DNA from: Microbacterium esteraromaticum
GTDB lineage: Bacteria; Actinomycetota; Actinomycetes; Actinomycetales; Microbacteriaceae
Assembly: GCF_014084045.1 (NCBI RefSeq)
Contig: NZ_CP043732.1
Span: forward strand, 1,116,001-1,180,000
DNA: 64,000 nt
Reading direction: 5' to 3'
The notes beneath the pieces are model-generated. The model searched no databases. It was given only the letters and a program-made list of their open reading frames with translations, and was not told the DNA's origin. Positions within the stretch are counted from its first letter, which is position 1; every line of letters starts with the position of its first letter. The position numbers and the translations under genes were made by a program. Shown here piece by piece: positions 37,501 to 45,286 of the stretch.

Positions 37501-37534
37501 AAGACCCCGCCGGCGCGCGTGCCGGCGGGGTCTT
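37501..37534. terminator. Bidirectional terminator
   Basis: A perfect 14-bp stem (AAGACCCCGCCGGC with its complement) and a 6-base loop GCGCGT lie between convergent genes: 7 bases after the monooxygenase stop and 13 bases after the surface phosphoesterase stop. The A and T ends help on both strands. Confidence 0.85.
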
Positions 37535-37547
37535 CGCACGTCGGGCG

Positions 37548-40500
37548 CTAGGCGCGGCGGCGGCCGTTCCGGAACAGGATGCCGCCGGCGGTGAGCGCGA
37601 GGAGCGCCAGGATGCCGAGGCCCAGCGTCCAGGTTCCGGAGGATCCGGTCGTCGCCAGGGCGTCACCCGGCCGGTCGACGCTCGGGTTCTTCACCCCGCC
37701 GTCGGACTCGCCGGACCCTGGTCCGCCTTCGCCACCGCCGTCACCGCCACCGTCACCGCCGTCACCGCCGCCTTCGCCGTCACCGGGGCCGCCCTCGCCG
37801 GGATCGACCGTGCCCTTGCCGTCGATGGTGAACGAGCGCACCTCGGTGCTCTCCACGCCGCCGTACGGACCCGTCGTGCGCACGTACCAGCCGTGCTCAC
37901 CGGCATCCAGACCCTTCCAGGCGACCGTCGTCTGCTCGCCGCTCACCACGTCCTGCACGCAGTCGATCGCGTTGGTGGTGAGGATGTCGGCGCGGAACGA
38001 GTCGGTCGACAGCACCTTCGTCACCGGGGCGATGCCGCCCGCGGCGTAAGGGATCTCGAACTCCTGCATGCCGGCAGGGCTGTTCAGCGACGCGTCGTCG
38101 GAGTCGAAGTCGTCGAGCGACGGCGAGTACGTGCGCACGATGATCCGGCCCTGCTCGTTGTCGAAGTGCAGCAGTCGCAGGTACCCCTGGCCGCCCTCGG
38201 GCAGGCCCTGGTAGTCGAACAGCATCGAGTAGACCGTGCGATCGGCCGTTCCGTCGCCGTCGTCGTCGAACTCGTCGAGGCGCGTGTAGGCGTCGTGGTA
38301 GTGACCGGAGCCCACCGAGATCACGTTCGCGTTCGGTGCCACGACCTCGTCGTAGATCCGCTGCGGGAACGGCCCGAGCCCGCCCGTGGTGAGCATGTAC
38401 TCGTGCAGGTTGATCATGACCTTGCGCTCGGGGTACTGCCGGATCACCGAGTTCATCCACGCGATGTCCTCGCTGTTCGACGCCTCGTCGTTGGGGTCGG
38501 GCCAGCCCATGTACATCATGAGCATGTCGATGCCGCCCGCGGTCACCAGGTCGTAGTGCCCCCGGTTGTCCTTGTACGAGCCGCCGTACCAGGGGTTGTC
38601 GGCGAAGCGCGCCTCGCCGAAGTTCCTGCTGTACTCGGTGTAGTCGCCGTCCCAGTGGCCGACGTCGTGATTGCCCGCCAGCACACCGTACGGGATCCCC
38701 GCGTCGTCGAGCAGACGGTACGCCGCGTCGGCGTTCTTCCACTGGTGCGGCTGGTCGTAGTTGTCGACGATGTCGCCGGTGTGCGTGACGTACTGCAGGT
38801 TCAGCGCATCGCGCTGCGCCACGAGGAACCGGTTCATGTTCTGCTGATGCTGGTACCAGACGTCCGATCCGCCGTCGCCGGCCAGGTCGCCCTCGTTGCG
38901 GTTGTAGTACTGCGTGTCAGAGAGCCAGCCGAGGGTGAAGTCGTACTGTTCGCGGGGGGTGGCGGCCGCGTTGAACGGCGTGACCTGCGAGTCGCGCGAG
39001 CTCGTGTCCGTACCCGCCCAGCCCTCGGAGTGCTGCACGAGCAGCGTCAGCTCGCCGTCCTTCGCGTGTCCGTCGACCGGAACCTCCGCCTCCAGCGCGA
39101 AGCTGGCCGGCGCGCCGCCGGTGGTGACGTGGCGATCGACCTCGTGCCAGGCGCCGTCGGTCCTCTGCACGTAGAGCAGCACCTTGGCATCCGCGTTCGC
39201 CGAGCCCTCCCATGCGACACGCACCTCGGCGTCGGAACCTGCCCGCGCCGGAACCTGCACGGTGAACAGCTGATACGGCATGGCTGTGTCGGAGCTCGCG
39301 GCGACCTCGATGCCGTCCAGGCGGGCGATGCGCGCCAGCTCGTCTTCGCTGAGGGGCTTCGCGTCGCCGCGGTCGGCGGAACGCGAGTTCGACGTGGCTC
39401 CCGAGGCGACGCGCACCTCGGCATCCATCGAGGTGTACGTGTAGCCCTCGGCGAAGCACAGCTCGAGGCGGTCGTCGACCTGCGATCCGGGCCGCGCGAC
39501 CAGGTCGACCTGGTCGCCGGTGAGCTCGGCTCCGTCATCGGGGCTGATCAGCTGCGTGCGCGGCTTCTCGTCGGCGGTCGAGAACGCGATCGTGCTGGTC
39601 GACACGTTGCCGACGGCATCCTTCGCGGTGATGACCGCGGTGTGGTCGCCGGGCGCCAGAGCGAGCGACGAGGTCGACAAGGGCAGCGTGATCTCGTTCT
39701 CGTCGAGCGTGGCCGTGAGGGACCGGAAGCCCGAGCCCGCGTCGGTGACGGTCGCGTCGATCGTGAAGTCGCCGCGGTACTGCCGGCCGTCGACGAGGGT
39801 GCTGTCGATCTCGGGGGCGGTGTTGTCGACGATCACGGTGCGCGTCGCGGTGAGCGCGTCGGCCGCGCGGGCCGCGACGGGTGCCGCTCCCGTCGAGTCG
39901 GATGCCGTGATCACGTGCTCGCCATCGTCGACCGCCGTGGTCTCCCACATGGTCGAGACCGAGTCGAACGCGTCGTCGGGGATGGTGAACGTCGCGAGGA
40001 AGTACACGAGGTTCGCATCGCTGAAGTTGATCCGCTCGGTCGAGGTGGCCGGGCAGGCGCGCGTCGTCGGCTCCTGACCCTCGCCGGCGCCCGCGCACGA
40101 GGTCGGGCGAAGCACCCGGCCGTCCGGCAGCACGAGACGCGGGTTCATGGCCGTGAAGTCGTCGTTGTTCTCGTCGGGGTCGGGCTGCGGCCAGGCCTTC
40201 GTACCGGCGTACACGCCGAGCGTCAGCTGCTCGCCGCGCACGACCTCCTGCACGGGCACCTCGGCGTCGACGGTCACGATGCGGTCGTAGTAGCCCTCAT
40301 CGAAGACGGTGAGCACGTTGTCGCCGAGCTTGATGCCGTTGCGGAAGAACGCATCGGTGCTGGTCGCCTCGATCGCGAACCGCGGCGCCCGCTCGAGCGA
40401 CGGGATCGCCTCGCCTGCCGGCTCGCCGTCGATCGAGAGGGAGAGGGATGCCGGGTCGCCGTCGGTCGTGGCGACGAGCGGCGTCTGTCCGCCGACGAAC

Positions 40501-42434
40501 TGCCCCTCGGCGACGTTGAGGCGCACGGGGTCGTCAGGGGTGTCGTCGAGAGTGAGGCGCACGGGCCCGAGGGTCGTGAGCTGGCTGCCGTCGCCGGCGG
40601 TGACCGAGTACTCCAGCCAGCGCTTCCCGTAGACGTCGACCGACGGGATGCTGTACAGGTAGCGCCCCGGGGTGGTGAAGGTGAGGTCGCGCGTCTCGGT
40701 CGCGCCGAGGTCGTCGGTCAGCGTGAGCGTGACGCGCCGCACGAGCACATCGTCGGTGATGTCGAAGCCGAGCTCGATGCCGTCGCCGCTCGGCAGCTCG
40801 GAGCCGCCGGTGAGGTCGATGATCGCCGGAGCGGTGCCCGCGGCCGGGTGCGGCACGTAGGCCTCCGCCACCTGGCTGTCGCTCACGGCGCCCGGGGTCG
40901 GCGTCGCGAGACGCAGCATGCTCTGGATGCTGCCGGCGGGATCGGCGGGAACCCACAGCGCACCGGTGGCATCGGCCGGGTTCCACCCGTACTGGATCGC
41001 CGTCGACGAGGTCGTCTGTCCATCGTCGAAGTAGTACGCGCGTGAGATGTCGTGGCCGCTCTTCGTGCTCAGCTGCAGACCGCGCGATCCCCCGTTCGCC
41101 ATGCCGCCGGACTGGATGGTCAGGATGCTCTCGCCGAGCACCAGGTCGGTGCCGAAGGCGGCGTTGAAGTCGGCGACCGTGTAGCCGGCGCTGAGCACCG
41201 CCGGGTTCTGGATCCACAGCACGAGCGTCTCGCCCGCGCCGATCGTCGGCTCGCCGGGGCCGGCGGGCCACAGCGTGGATGCGTTCGTCGTGGGGCCGGT
41301 CAGTGCGTTGTCGGTGGTGAGGTAGGTGAGCACGTAGTCGCCGAAGCCCACGGGCGCGTCGGAGGCGTTGTACACCTCGATGAACTCGAACGCGTCGGAG
41401 CCGGAGACGTTCGCCGTATCGGGGGCGACCTCGGTGATCTGCAGGATCGGCCCCGTGGCGTCGGGGTCGGTGGGCTTGGGTGCGGGGATCAGCTCGCTGG
41501 TGACCTGGTCGACGGTGATCGTGCCCGGCGTGGGTGCGGCAGTGGCACCGGTGGGGTCGAAGTCGAGCAGACGCGCGTCTGCCGAACCGATCTGGTTCGG
41601 CACGGCGAACTGCGCGTTCCATGGCGTCGAGCCGACGCCGTCGTCGGAGGGAACCCAGGCGCGCGCGAGGGTCGCCCCTTCGGCATCCGTCAGGCTGAAG
41701 CCGCGAGACCCGCTGTTCGCGAACCCGCCCTGCGGCCCGAAGCGCAGCACCTGCACGGTCTCGGCCACGCCGTAGAACGAGCGGAACTGCTCTTTCGTGA
41801 GGCTGCGGCGCGAGTCTCCCTCGGCGTAGTTCATCCAGAGCACGGCGGTGCCGCCCGCGGGGATGACCGCCGGGCTGTCGCCCTCGCCGTCGAGATGGAT
41901 CAGCGGCTGCACCGTGCCGGTGTTCCACTGGCTCGTGTGGTAGCGCAGCTGCAGTCCGCGAGCCGTGAGGTCGATCGACTCGGATGTGGTGTTCGTGACC
42001 TCCACGAACTCGTACGTGTCGGCCCCGGCGTTGTCGCCGTTGATCTCGGTGATCACGAGCGGCCAGTGCTCGGCGGCGTTGCCGCTCTCGCCCGTGACGG
42101 CGGCGATGACGGATGCCTCCGGCGCGGTCTCATCCGTGCTCTCGGCCGGATCCGTCTCGGCAGGGTCCGGCTCGGCGGGCGCCGGCTCTGCCGTGGGCGC
42201 CGGCTGCGTGGCATCCGGGGTCGGCGCAGCCGTCTCGCCTGGTGCGGGAGTGCCGGGGGCGCTGGGAGTCGGCTCGGGAGCCGCGGTGCTCTGCTCGGGC
42301 GTGGGGGTCGCCGTCGGCGTCGGTGCTGTCTCGTCTGCATAGGCGGCGGTCGTGGCGCCGGAGACCAGCGTCGTGGCGACGACCATGGCGGCGAGCGCAC
42401 CGGCTCCGGCACGGCGGAGGGATGGATGGGGCAT
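37548..42434 (-). CDS. Large surface metallophosphoesterase with lamin-tail domains
   Basis: 1628 residues. A signal peptide (GALAAMVVATTLVSGATTAAYA) and a Pro/Thr-rich spacer are followed by two lamin-tail (LTD) domains, from about 126 (LVITEINGDNAG) and 331 (LQITEVAPDTAN). Beta-sandwich regions come next, with Ig-like repeats near residue 880. A calcineurin-like phosphoesterase lies at about 1165-1430: GWLSDTQYYN, HTGDIVDN, LAGNHDVG and SGHYHDAY give the metal ligands. A Gly/Asp linker, LATTGSSGT, a hydrophobic helix and RNGRRRA form a sortase-type anchor. It should hydrolyse phosphate esters or nucleic acid at the cell surface. A probable PHO box upstream supports a phosphate-scavenging role. 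Confidence 0.9.
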   Translation of the reverse strand: MPHPSLRRAGAGALAAMVVATTLVSGATTAAYADETAPTPTATPTPEQSTAAPEPTPSAPGTPAPGETAAPTPDATQPAPTAEPAPAEPDPAETDPAESTDETAPEASVIAAVTGESGNAAEHWPLVITEINGDNAGADTYEFVEVTNTTSESIDLTARGLQLRYHTSQWNTGTVQPLIHLDGEGDSPAVIPAGGTAVLWMNYAEGDSRRSLTKEQFRSFYGVAETVQVLRFGPQGGFANSGSRGFSLTDAEGATLARAWVPSDDGVGSTPWNAQFAVPNQIGSADARLLDFDPTGATAAPTPGTITVDQVTSELIPAPKPTDPDATGPILQITEVAPDTANVSGSDAFEFIEVYNASDAPVGFGDYVLTYLTTDNALTGPTTNASTLWPAGPGEPTIGAGETLVLWIQNPAVLSAGYTVADFNAAFGTDLVLGESILTIQSGGMANGGSRGLQLSTKSGHDISRAYYFDDGQTTSSTAIQYGWNPADATGALWVPADPAGSIQSMLRLATPTPGAVSDSQVAEAYVPHPAAGTAPAIIDLTGGSELPSGDGIELGFDITDDVLVRRVTLTLTDDLGATETRDLTFTTPGRYLYSIPSVDVYGKRWLEYSVTAGDGSQLTTLGPVRLTLDDTPDDPVRLNVAEGQFVGGQTPLVATTDGDPASLSLSIDGEPAGEAIPSLERAPRFAIEATSTDAFFRNGIKLGDNVLTVFDEGYYDRIVTVDAEVPVQEVVRGEQLTLGVYAGTKAWPQPDPDENNDDFTAMNPRLVLPDGRVLRPTSCAGAGEGQEPTTRACPATSTERINFSDANLVYFLATFTIPDDAFDSVSTMWETTAVDDGEHVITASDSTGAAPVAARAADALTATRTVIVDNTAPEIDSTLVDGRQYRGDFTIDATVTDAGSGFRSLTATLDENEITLPLSTSSLALAPGDHTAVITAKDAVGNVSTSTIAFSTADEKPRTQLISPDDGAELTGDQVDLVARPGSQVDDRLELCFAEGYTYTSMDAEVRVASGATSNSRSADRGDAKPLSEDELARIARLDGIEVAASSDTAMPYQLFTVQVPARAGSDAEVRVAWEGSANADAKVLLYVQRTDGAWHEVDRHVTTGGAPASFALEAEVPVDGHAKDGELTLLVQHSEGWAGTDTSSRDSQVTPFNAAATPREQYDFTLGWLSDTQYYNRNEGDLAGDGGSDVWYQHQQNMNRFLVAQRDALNLQYVTHTGDIVDNYDQPHQWKNADAAYRLLDDAGIPYGVLAGNHDVGHWDGDYTEYSRNFGEARFADNPWYGGSYKDNRGHYDLVTAGGIDMLMMYMGWPDPNDEASNSEDIAWMNSVIRQYPERKVMINLHEYMLTTGGLGPFPQRIYDEVVAPNANVISVGSGHYHDAYTRLDEFDDDGDGTADRTVYSMLFDYQGLPEGGQGYLRLLHFDNEQGRIIVRTYSPSLDDFDSDDASLNSPAGMQEFEIPYAAGGIAPVTKVLSTDSFRADILTTNAIDCVQDVVSGEQTTVAWKGLDAGEHGWYVRTTGPYGGVESTEVRSFTIDGKGTVDPGEGGPGDGEGGGDGGDGGGDGGGEGGPGSGESDGGVKNPSVDRPGDALATTGSSGTWTLGLGILALLALTAGGILFRNGRRRA

Positions 42435-42452
42435 GGAAAGGAGACCTCTTCA

Positions 42453-42486
42453 CGAAGGGGGAACGGCGAATGCCGCTCCCCCTTCG
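42453..42486 (-). promoter_or_regulatory. Hairpin in the leader of the phosphoesterase gene
   Basis: A 14-bp stem with one mismatch (CGAAGGGGGAACGG / CCGCTCCCCCTTCG) and a 6-base loop ends 18 bases before the ATG on the minus strand. It could end transcription from the upstream oxidoreductase gene or shield the ribosome binding site. No U-run follows. Confidence 0.5.
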
Positions 42487-42535
42487 TAGTCCCCTCAGAT
42501 GACCTCTCGGTAACCGTCTGCCGACGTCTGCGACC

Positions 42536-42557
42536 GTCTCATGAACGCTCGGTGAAC
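42536..42557 (-). promoter_or_regulatory. Probable PHO box (PhoP site)
   Basis: Read on the minus strand, GTTCACCGAGC-GTTCATGAGAC are two direct 11-base units of the form GTTCAYC-N4, the arrangement bound by PhoP of the PhoR-PhoP system in actinobacteria. A third, looser unit GTTACCGAGAG lies at 42504-42514. The site is 102 bases upstream of the surface phosphoesterase start. Activity under phosphate limitation is inferred. Confidence 0.6.
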
Positions 42558-42588
42558 CCCGGCGCGCCCCGGCGCGGGTCAGCCCGCG

Positions 42589-43647
42589 TCAGGCGACGGG
42601 GTCGCCCTGCACAGGCCCCTCGGTGTTGGGCTTCCACCCCAGCGCGGGGGCGACGTGCTCGGCGAACGCCTGCAGCACGTGCAGGTTGTACTCGGGCCCG
42701 AGCTGGTTCGGGATCGTGAGCATCAGCGTGTCAGCCGCCATCACGGCCTCGTCGGCGAGCAGCTGCTCGATGAGCGCGTCGGGCTCGTCGGCGTACGTCT
42801 TGCCGAACGTCGAGCGATAGCCGTCGATGATGCCGACCTGGTCGTTGCTCTCACGCGAGCGCAGCCCGAAGTACGCGCGGTCGCGGTCGCTGACCAGCGG
42901 GAACACGCTGCGGCTCACCGACACCCGAGGGGCTCCGGTGTGGCCGGCCTCTTTGTACGCGGCGCGGAACAGATCGATCTGCTCCCGCTGCAACTCGTGG
43001 AACGGCTGGCCGGTGGCCTCGACGAGCAGGGTCGAGCTCATCATGTTCAGGCCCATGCGCCCGGTGGTCTCCGCCGTGGCGCGCGAGCCCGCACCCCACC
43101 AGATGTGGTCGCGCAGCGTGGGCGACTGGGGCTCGATCGCGAGGTACTGACCTGGGCCGACCATGCGCGGGTCGCCTGGCGCGATGCGCTCACCGTCGAT
43201 CACCTTGAGGAACAGGTCGAACTTCTCGCGGGCCAGCACGCTGCCGCGCTCGGTGTCCTCCTCGTCGTGGAAGCCGAAGGTCTCGTAGCCCCGCAGCGCC
43301 GTCTCGGGTGACCCGCGGCTCACGCCGAGGGCGATGCGGCCGTCGGCGATGAGGTCGAGCGCGGCCGCCTCCTCGGCGAACTGGAACGGGTTCTCGTACC
43401 GCATGTCGATCACACCGGTGCCGACCTCGATGCGCTTCGTGCGCGCAGCCATGGCCGACAGCAGCGGCATGGGCGACGCGGCCTGACGCGCCCAGTGGTG
43501 CACGCGCACGTACGCGCCGTTGACGCCGATCTCGTCGGCGCCCTCGGCGAGCTCGATGGTCTGGCGCAGCATGTCGCCGGCGGTGCGGGTGACAGAGCCG
43601 GGCACATCCTGGTAGTGCCCGAAGGAGAGGAAGCCGAATGCCTTCAT
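42589..43647 (-). CDS. LLM-class flavin-dependent oxidoreductase
   Basis: 352 residues from ATG 43647. The TIM-barrel luciferase-like pattern is clear: GFLSFGHYQ at the start, ELAEGADEIGVNGAYVRVHHWA, RTKRIEVGTGVIDMRYENPFQFAEEAA, and GRIALGVSRGSPE. Such enzymes use reduced FMN or F420. The F420 or FMN choice and substrate are not readable here. It is followed by the surface phosphoesterase gene on the same strand but separated by 154 bases with its own regulatory sites. Confidence 0.9.
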   Translation of the reverse strand: MKAFGFLSFGHYQDVPGSVTRTAGDMLRQTIELAEGADEIGVNGAYVRVHHWARQAASPMPLLSAMAARTKRIEVGTGVIDMRYENPFQFAEEAAALDLIADGRIALGVSRGSPETALRGYETFGFHDEEDTERGSVLAREKFDLFLKVIDGERIAPGDPRMVGPGQYLAIEPQSPTLRDHIWWGAGSRATAETTGRMGLNMMSSTLLVEATGQPFHELQREQIDLFRAAYKEAGHTGAPRVSVSRSVFPLVSDRDRAYFGLRSRESNDQVGIIDGYRSTFGKTYADEPDALIEQLLADEAVMAADTLMLTIPNQLGPEYNLHVLQAFAEHVAPALGWKPNTEGPVQGDPVA

Positions 43648-43676
43648 GCCGTATGCAAACGCATGAAAGCGGGATG

Positions 43677-45197
43677 CTATTCCGCGGGCAGCAGGATGCC
43701 GTCCAGCACCAGCCGGCGGATGCGGGGCTCGAGATCGGCCCACAGCTCGGCAAGAGGAACCTCGAAGAGATCGGCCAGCGCGGCGACGATCTGCGCCACG
43801 GTGAGCTCGCCGTCGCACGCGCCGACGAAGCCGGCCAGCGCGCTGTCGACACCGATCGTGCGCGCGAAGCCGCCGCCCTGGCGCAGCTCGATCACGCTGG
43901 GGTCGTCCTCTCCCGGCATGAGACGCCGCGCCTCGGTCACGTCGGGTGCGACGACGAGGCGGTCGGGGATGCCCTCGGTCAGGGAATCATGAGCGGCGAG
44001 ACCGGCGCCGAGCGCCCGCCCCAGGTCGGACACCGGCTGCGCGATGCTCTCGAATCGTCGCAGACGCCGCTCCCCCGCATCCGGAAGCGCACGTCGCAGC
44101 AGGATGTAGCCGAAGCCGACGGCCGTCACGCCCCGCTCGGCGAAGTCGTCGAGCCATGCTCGCAGGAGCCGGGTGAACTCGGCGTCCCGCGGCAGCGTCC
44201 CGCCGTCGCGGATCCACAACTCGGCGTATCCGAGCGGGCTGAGCTCCTCGCGCTGGATCACCCACGCATCGAGGTCGTCGCCGACCCAGGAGCGCACGCG
44301 GTCGAGTCCGCGGCCGTCGGCACGCGACTCCCAGTTGCCGAGCAGCTGCGCGATGCCGCCGGGTGCGAGGTGCGCAGGCACACGCCGCAGGAACTCCTCG
44401 ACCAGGGCATCCCCCACCAGCCCGCCGTCGCGGTACTCGTACTCGGGCACCCCCGTGGCCCGCGGCGTGATGACGAACGGGGGATTCGACACGACGAGAT
44501 CGAACGACTCTCCGGCGACCGGCTCGAAGAGACTGCCGAGGCGGAAGTCGATGTTGTGCACCCCGTTGAGCTGCGCGTTCAGCTCGGCGTAGCCGAGCGC
44601 CCGTGCGGAGATGTCGGTCGCGACGACGCGGCCCGCGTGCCGCGACACGAGCAGCGCCTGGATGCCGCACCCCGTGCCGAGGTCGAGCGCCCGTTCCACC
44701 GGCGCGGGAACGACCAGCTCGGCGAGCGTGCGCGATGCGCCGCCGACGCCCAGCACATGGTCGGCCGGCAGCGAGGTGCCGAGCGCGACCTCGTCGAGGT
44801 CGCTCGCGATCCACCATTCGCCGACGCCATCGGCATCGACGAAGGACTGCGGGCGGATCAGCGCCGTCGGATGCACGCTCTCGCCGTCCACGCGGGCGAG
44901 CCCGAGGGCGACGGCGCCGGCCACGCCCACCCGCGGCAGCGCAGCCTCCACGGCGACGAGCGGCTGCGCCATCCCCAGCACCCACAGTCGTCCGAGGGTC
45001 GCCAGAGTGTCGGAACGTGAGGCGAGCGCGCGCAGGATCGGCACGCGCAGTCCGCGGCCCAGGGCGTCGTCGGCCTCCTCGCCCCACAGCCGCCGCAGCG
45101 GCTCCGAGCGGAAGTCCGCGGCATCCAGATCGGCGGCGAGCGCCTGCGCGAGAGGGGCATCGGGAAGAGGCTGAGCGCGATCCGGCACGGCCGTCAC
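43677..45197 (-). CDS. Class I SAM methyltransferase with DUF7059-like N-terminus
   Basis: About 506 residues from GTG 45197 (GTG 45188 is equally possible). An N-terminal helical region of about 150 residues, then a Rossmann methyltransferase with ALDLGTGCGIQALL (SAM site) and the catalytic SNPPFVITP motif shared by N6-adenine and N5-glutamine methyltransferases (HemK/RsmC type). The C-terminal 100 residues look like a small helical domain. It probably methylates rRNA or a ribosomal factor; the target is unknown. It is divergent from the DUF6049 gene. Confidence 0.87.
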   Translation of the reverse strand: MTAVPDRAQPLPDAPLAQALAADLDAADFRSEPLRRLWGEEADDALGRGLRVPILRALASRSDTLATLGRLWVLGMAQPLVAVEAALPRVGVAGAVALGLARVDGESVHPTALIRPQSFVDADGVGEWWIASDLDEVALGTSLPADHVLGVGGASRTLAELVVPAPVERALDLGTGCGIQALLVSRHAGRVVATDISARALGYAELNAQLNGVHNIDFRLGSLFEPVAGESFDLVVSNPPFVITPRATGVPEYEYRDGGLVGDALVEEFLRRVPAHLAPGGIAQLLGNWESRADGRGLDRVRSWVGDDLDAWVIQREELSPLGYAELWIRDGGTLPRDAEFTRLLRAWLDDFAERGVTAVGFGYILLRRALPDAGERRLRRFESIAQPVSDLGRALGAGLAAHDSLTEGIPDRLVVAPDVTEARRLMPGEDDPSVIELRQGGGFARTIGVDSALAGFVGACDGELTVAQIVAALADLFEVPLAELWADLEPRIRRLVLDGILLPAE

Positions 45198-45286
45198 TCT
45201 ACGCGCCTTCAGGGTTCCGGGGGCGTCGCGGCCTAGAATCGGGGGCGTCGTCGGCACCGGGGATCGGCAGCCGGCGACCCGCACTC

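Noticed and set aside
37893..41045. Long plus-strand open frame (1050 codons) opposite the surface phosphoesterase
   Set aside because: It mirrors the codon pattern of the real gene on the minus strand; the product is a low-complexity Arg/Val/Asp chain without domains.
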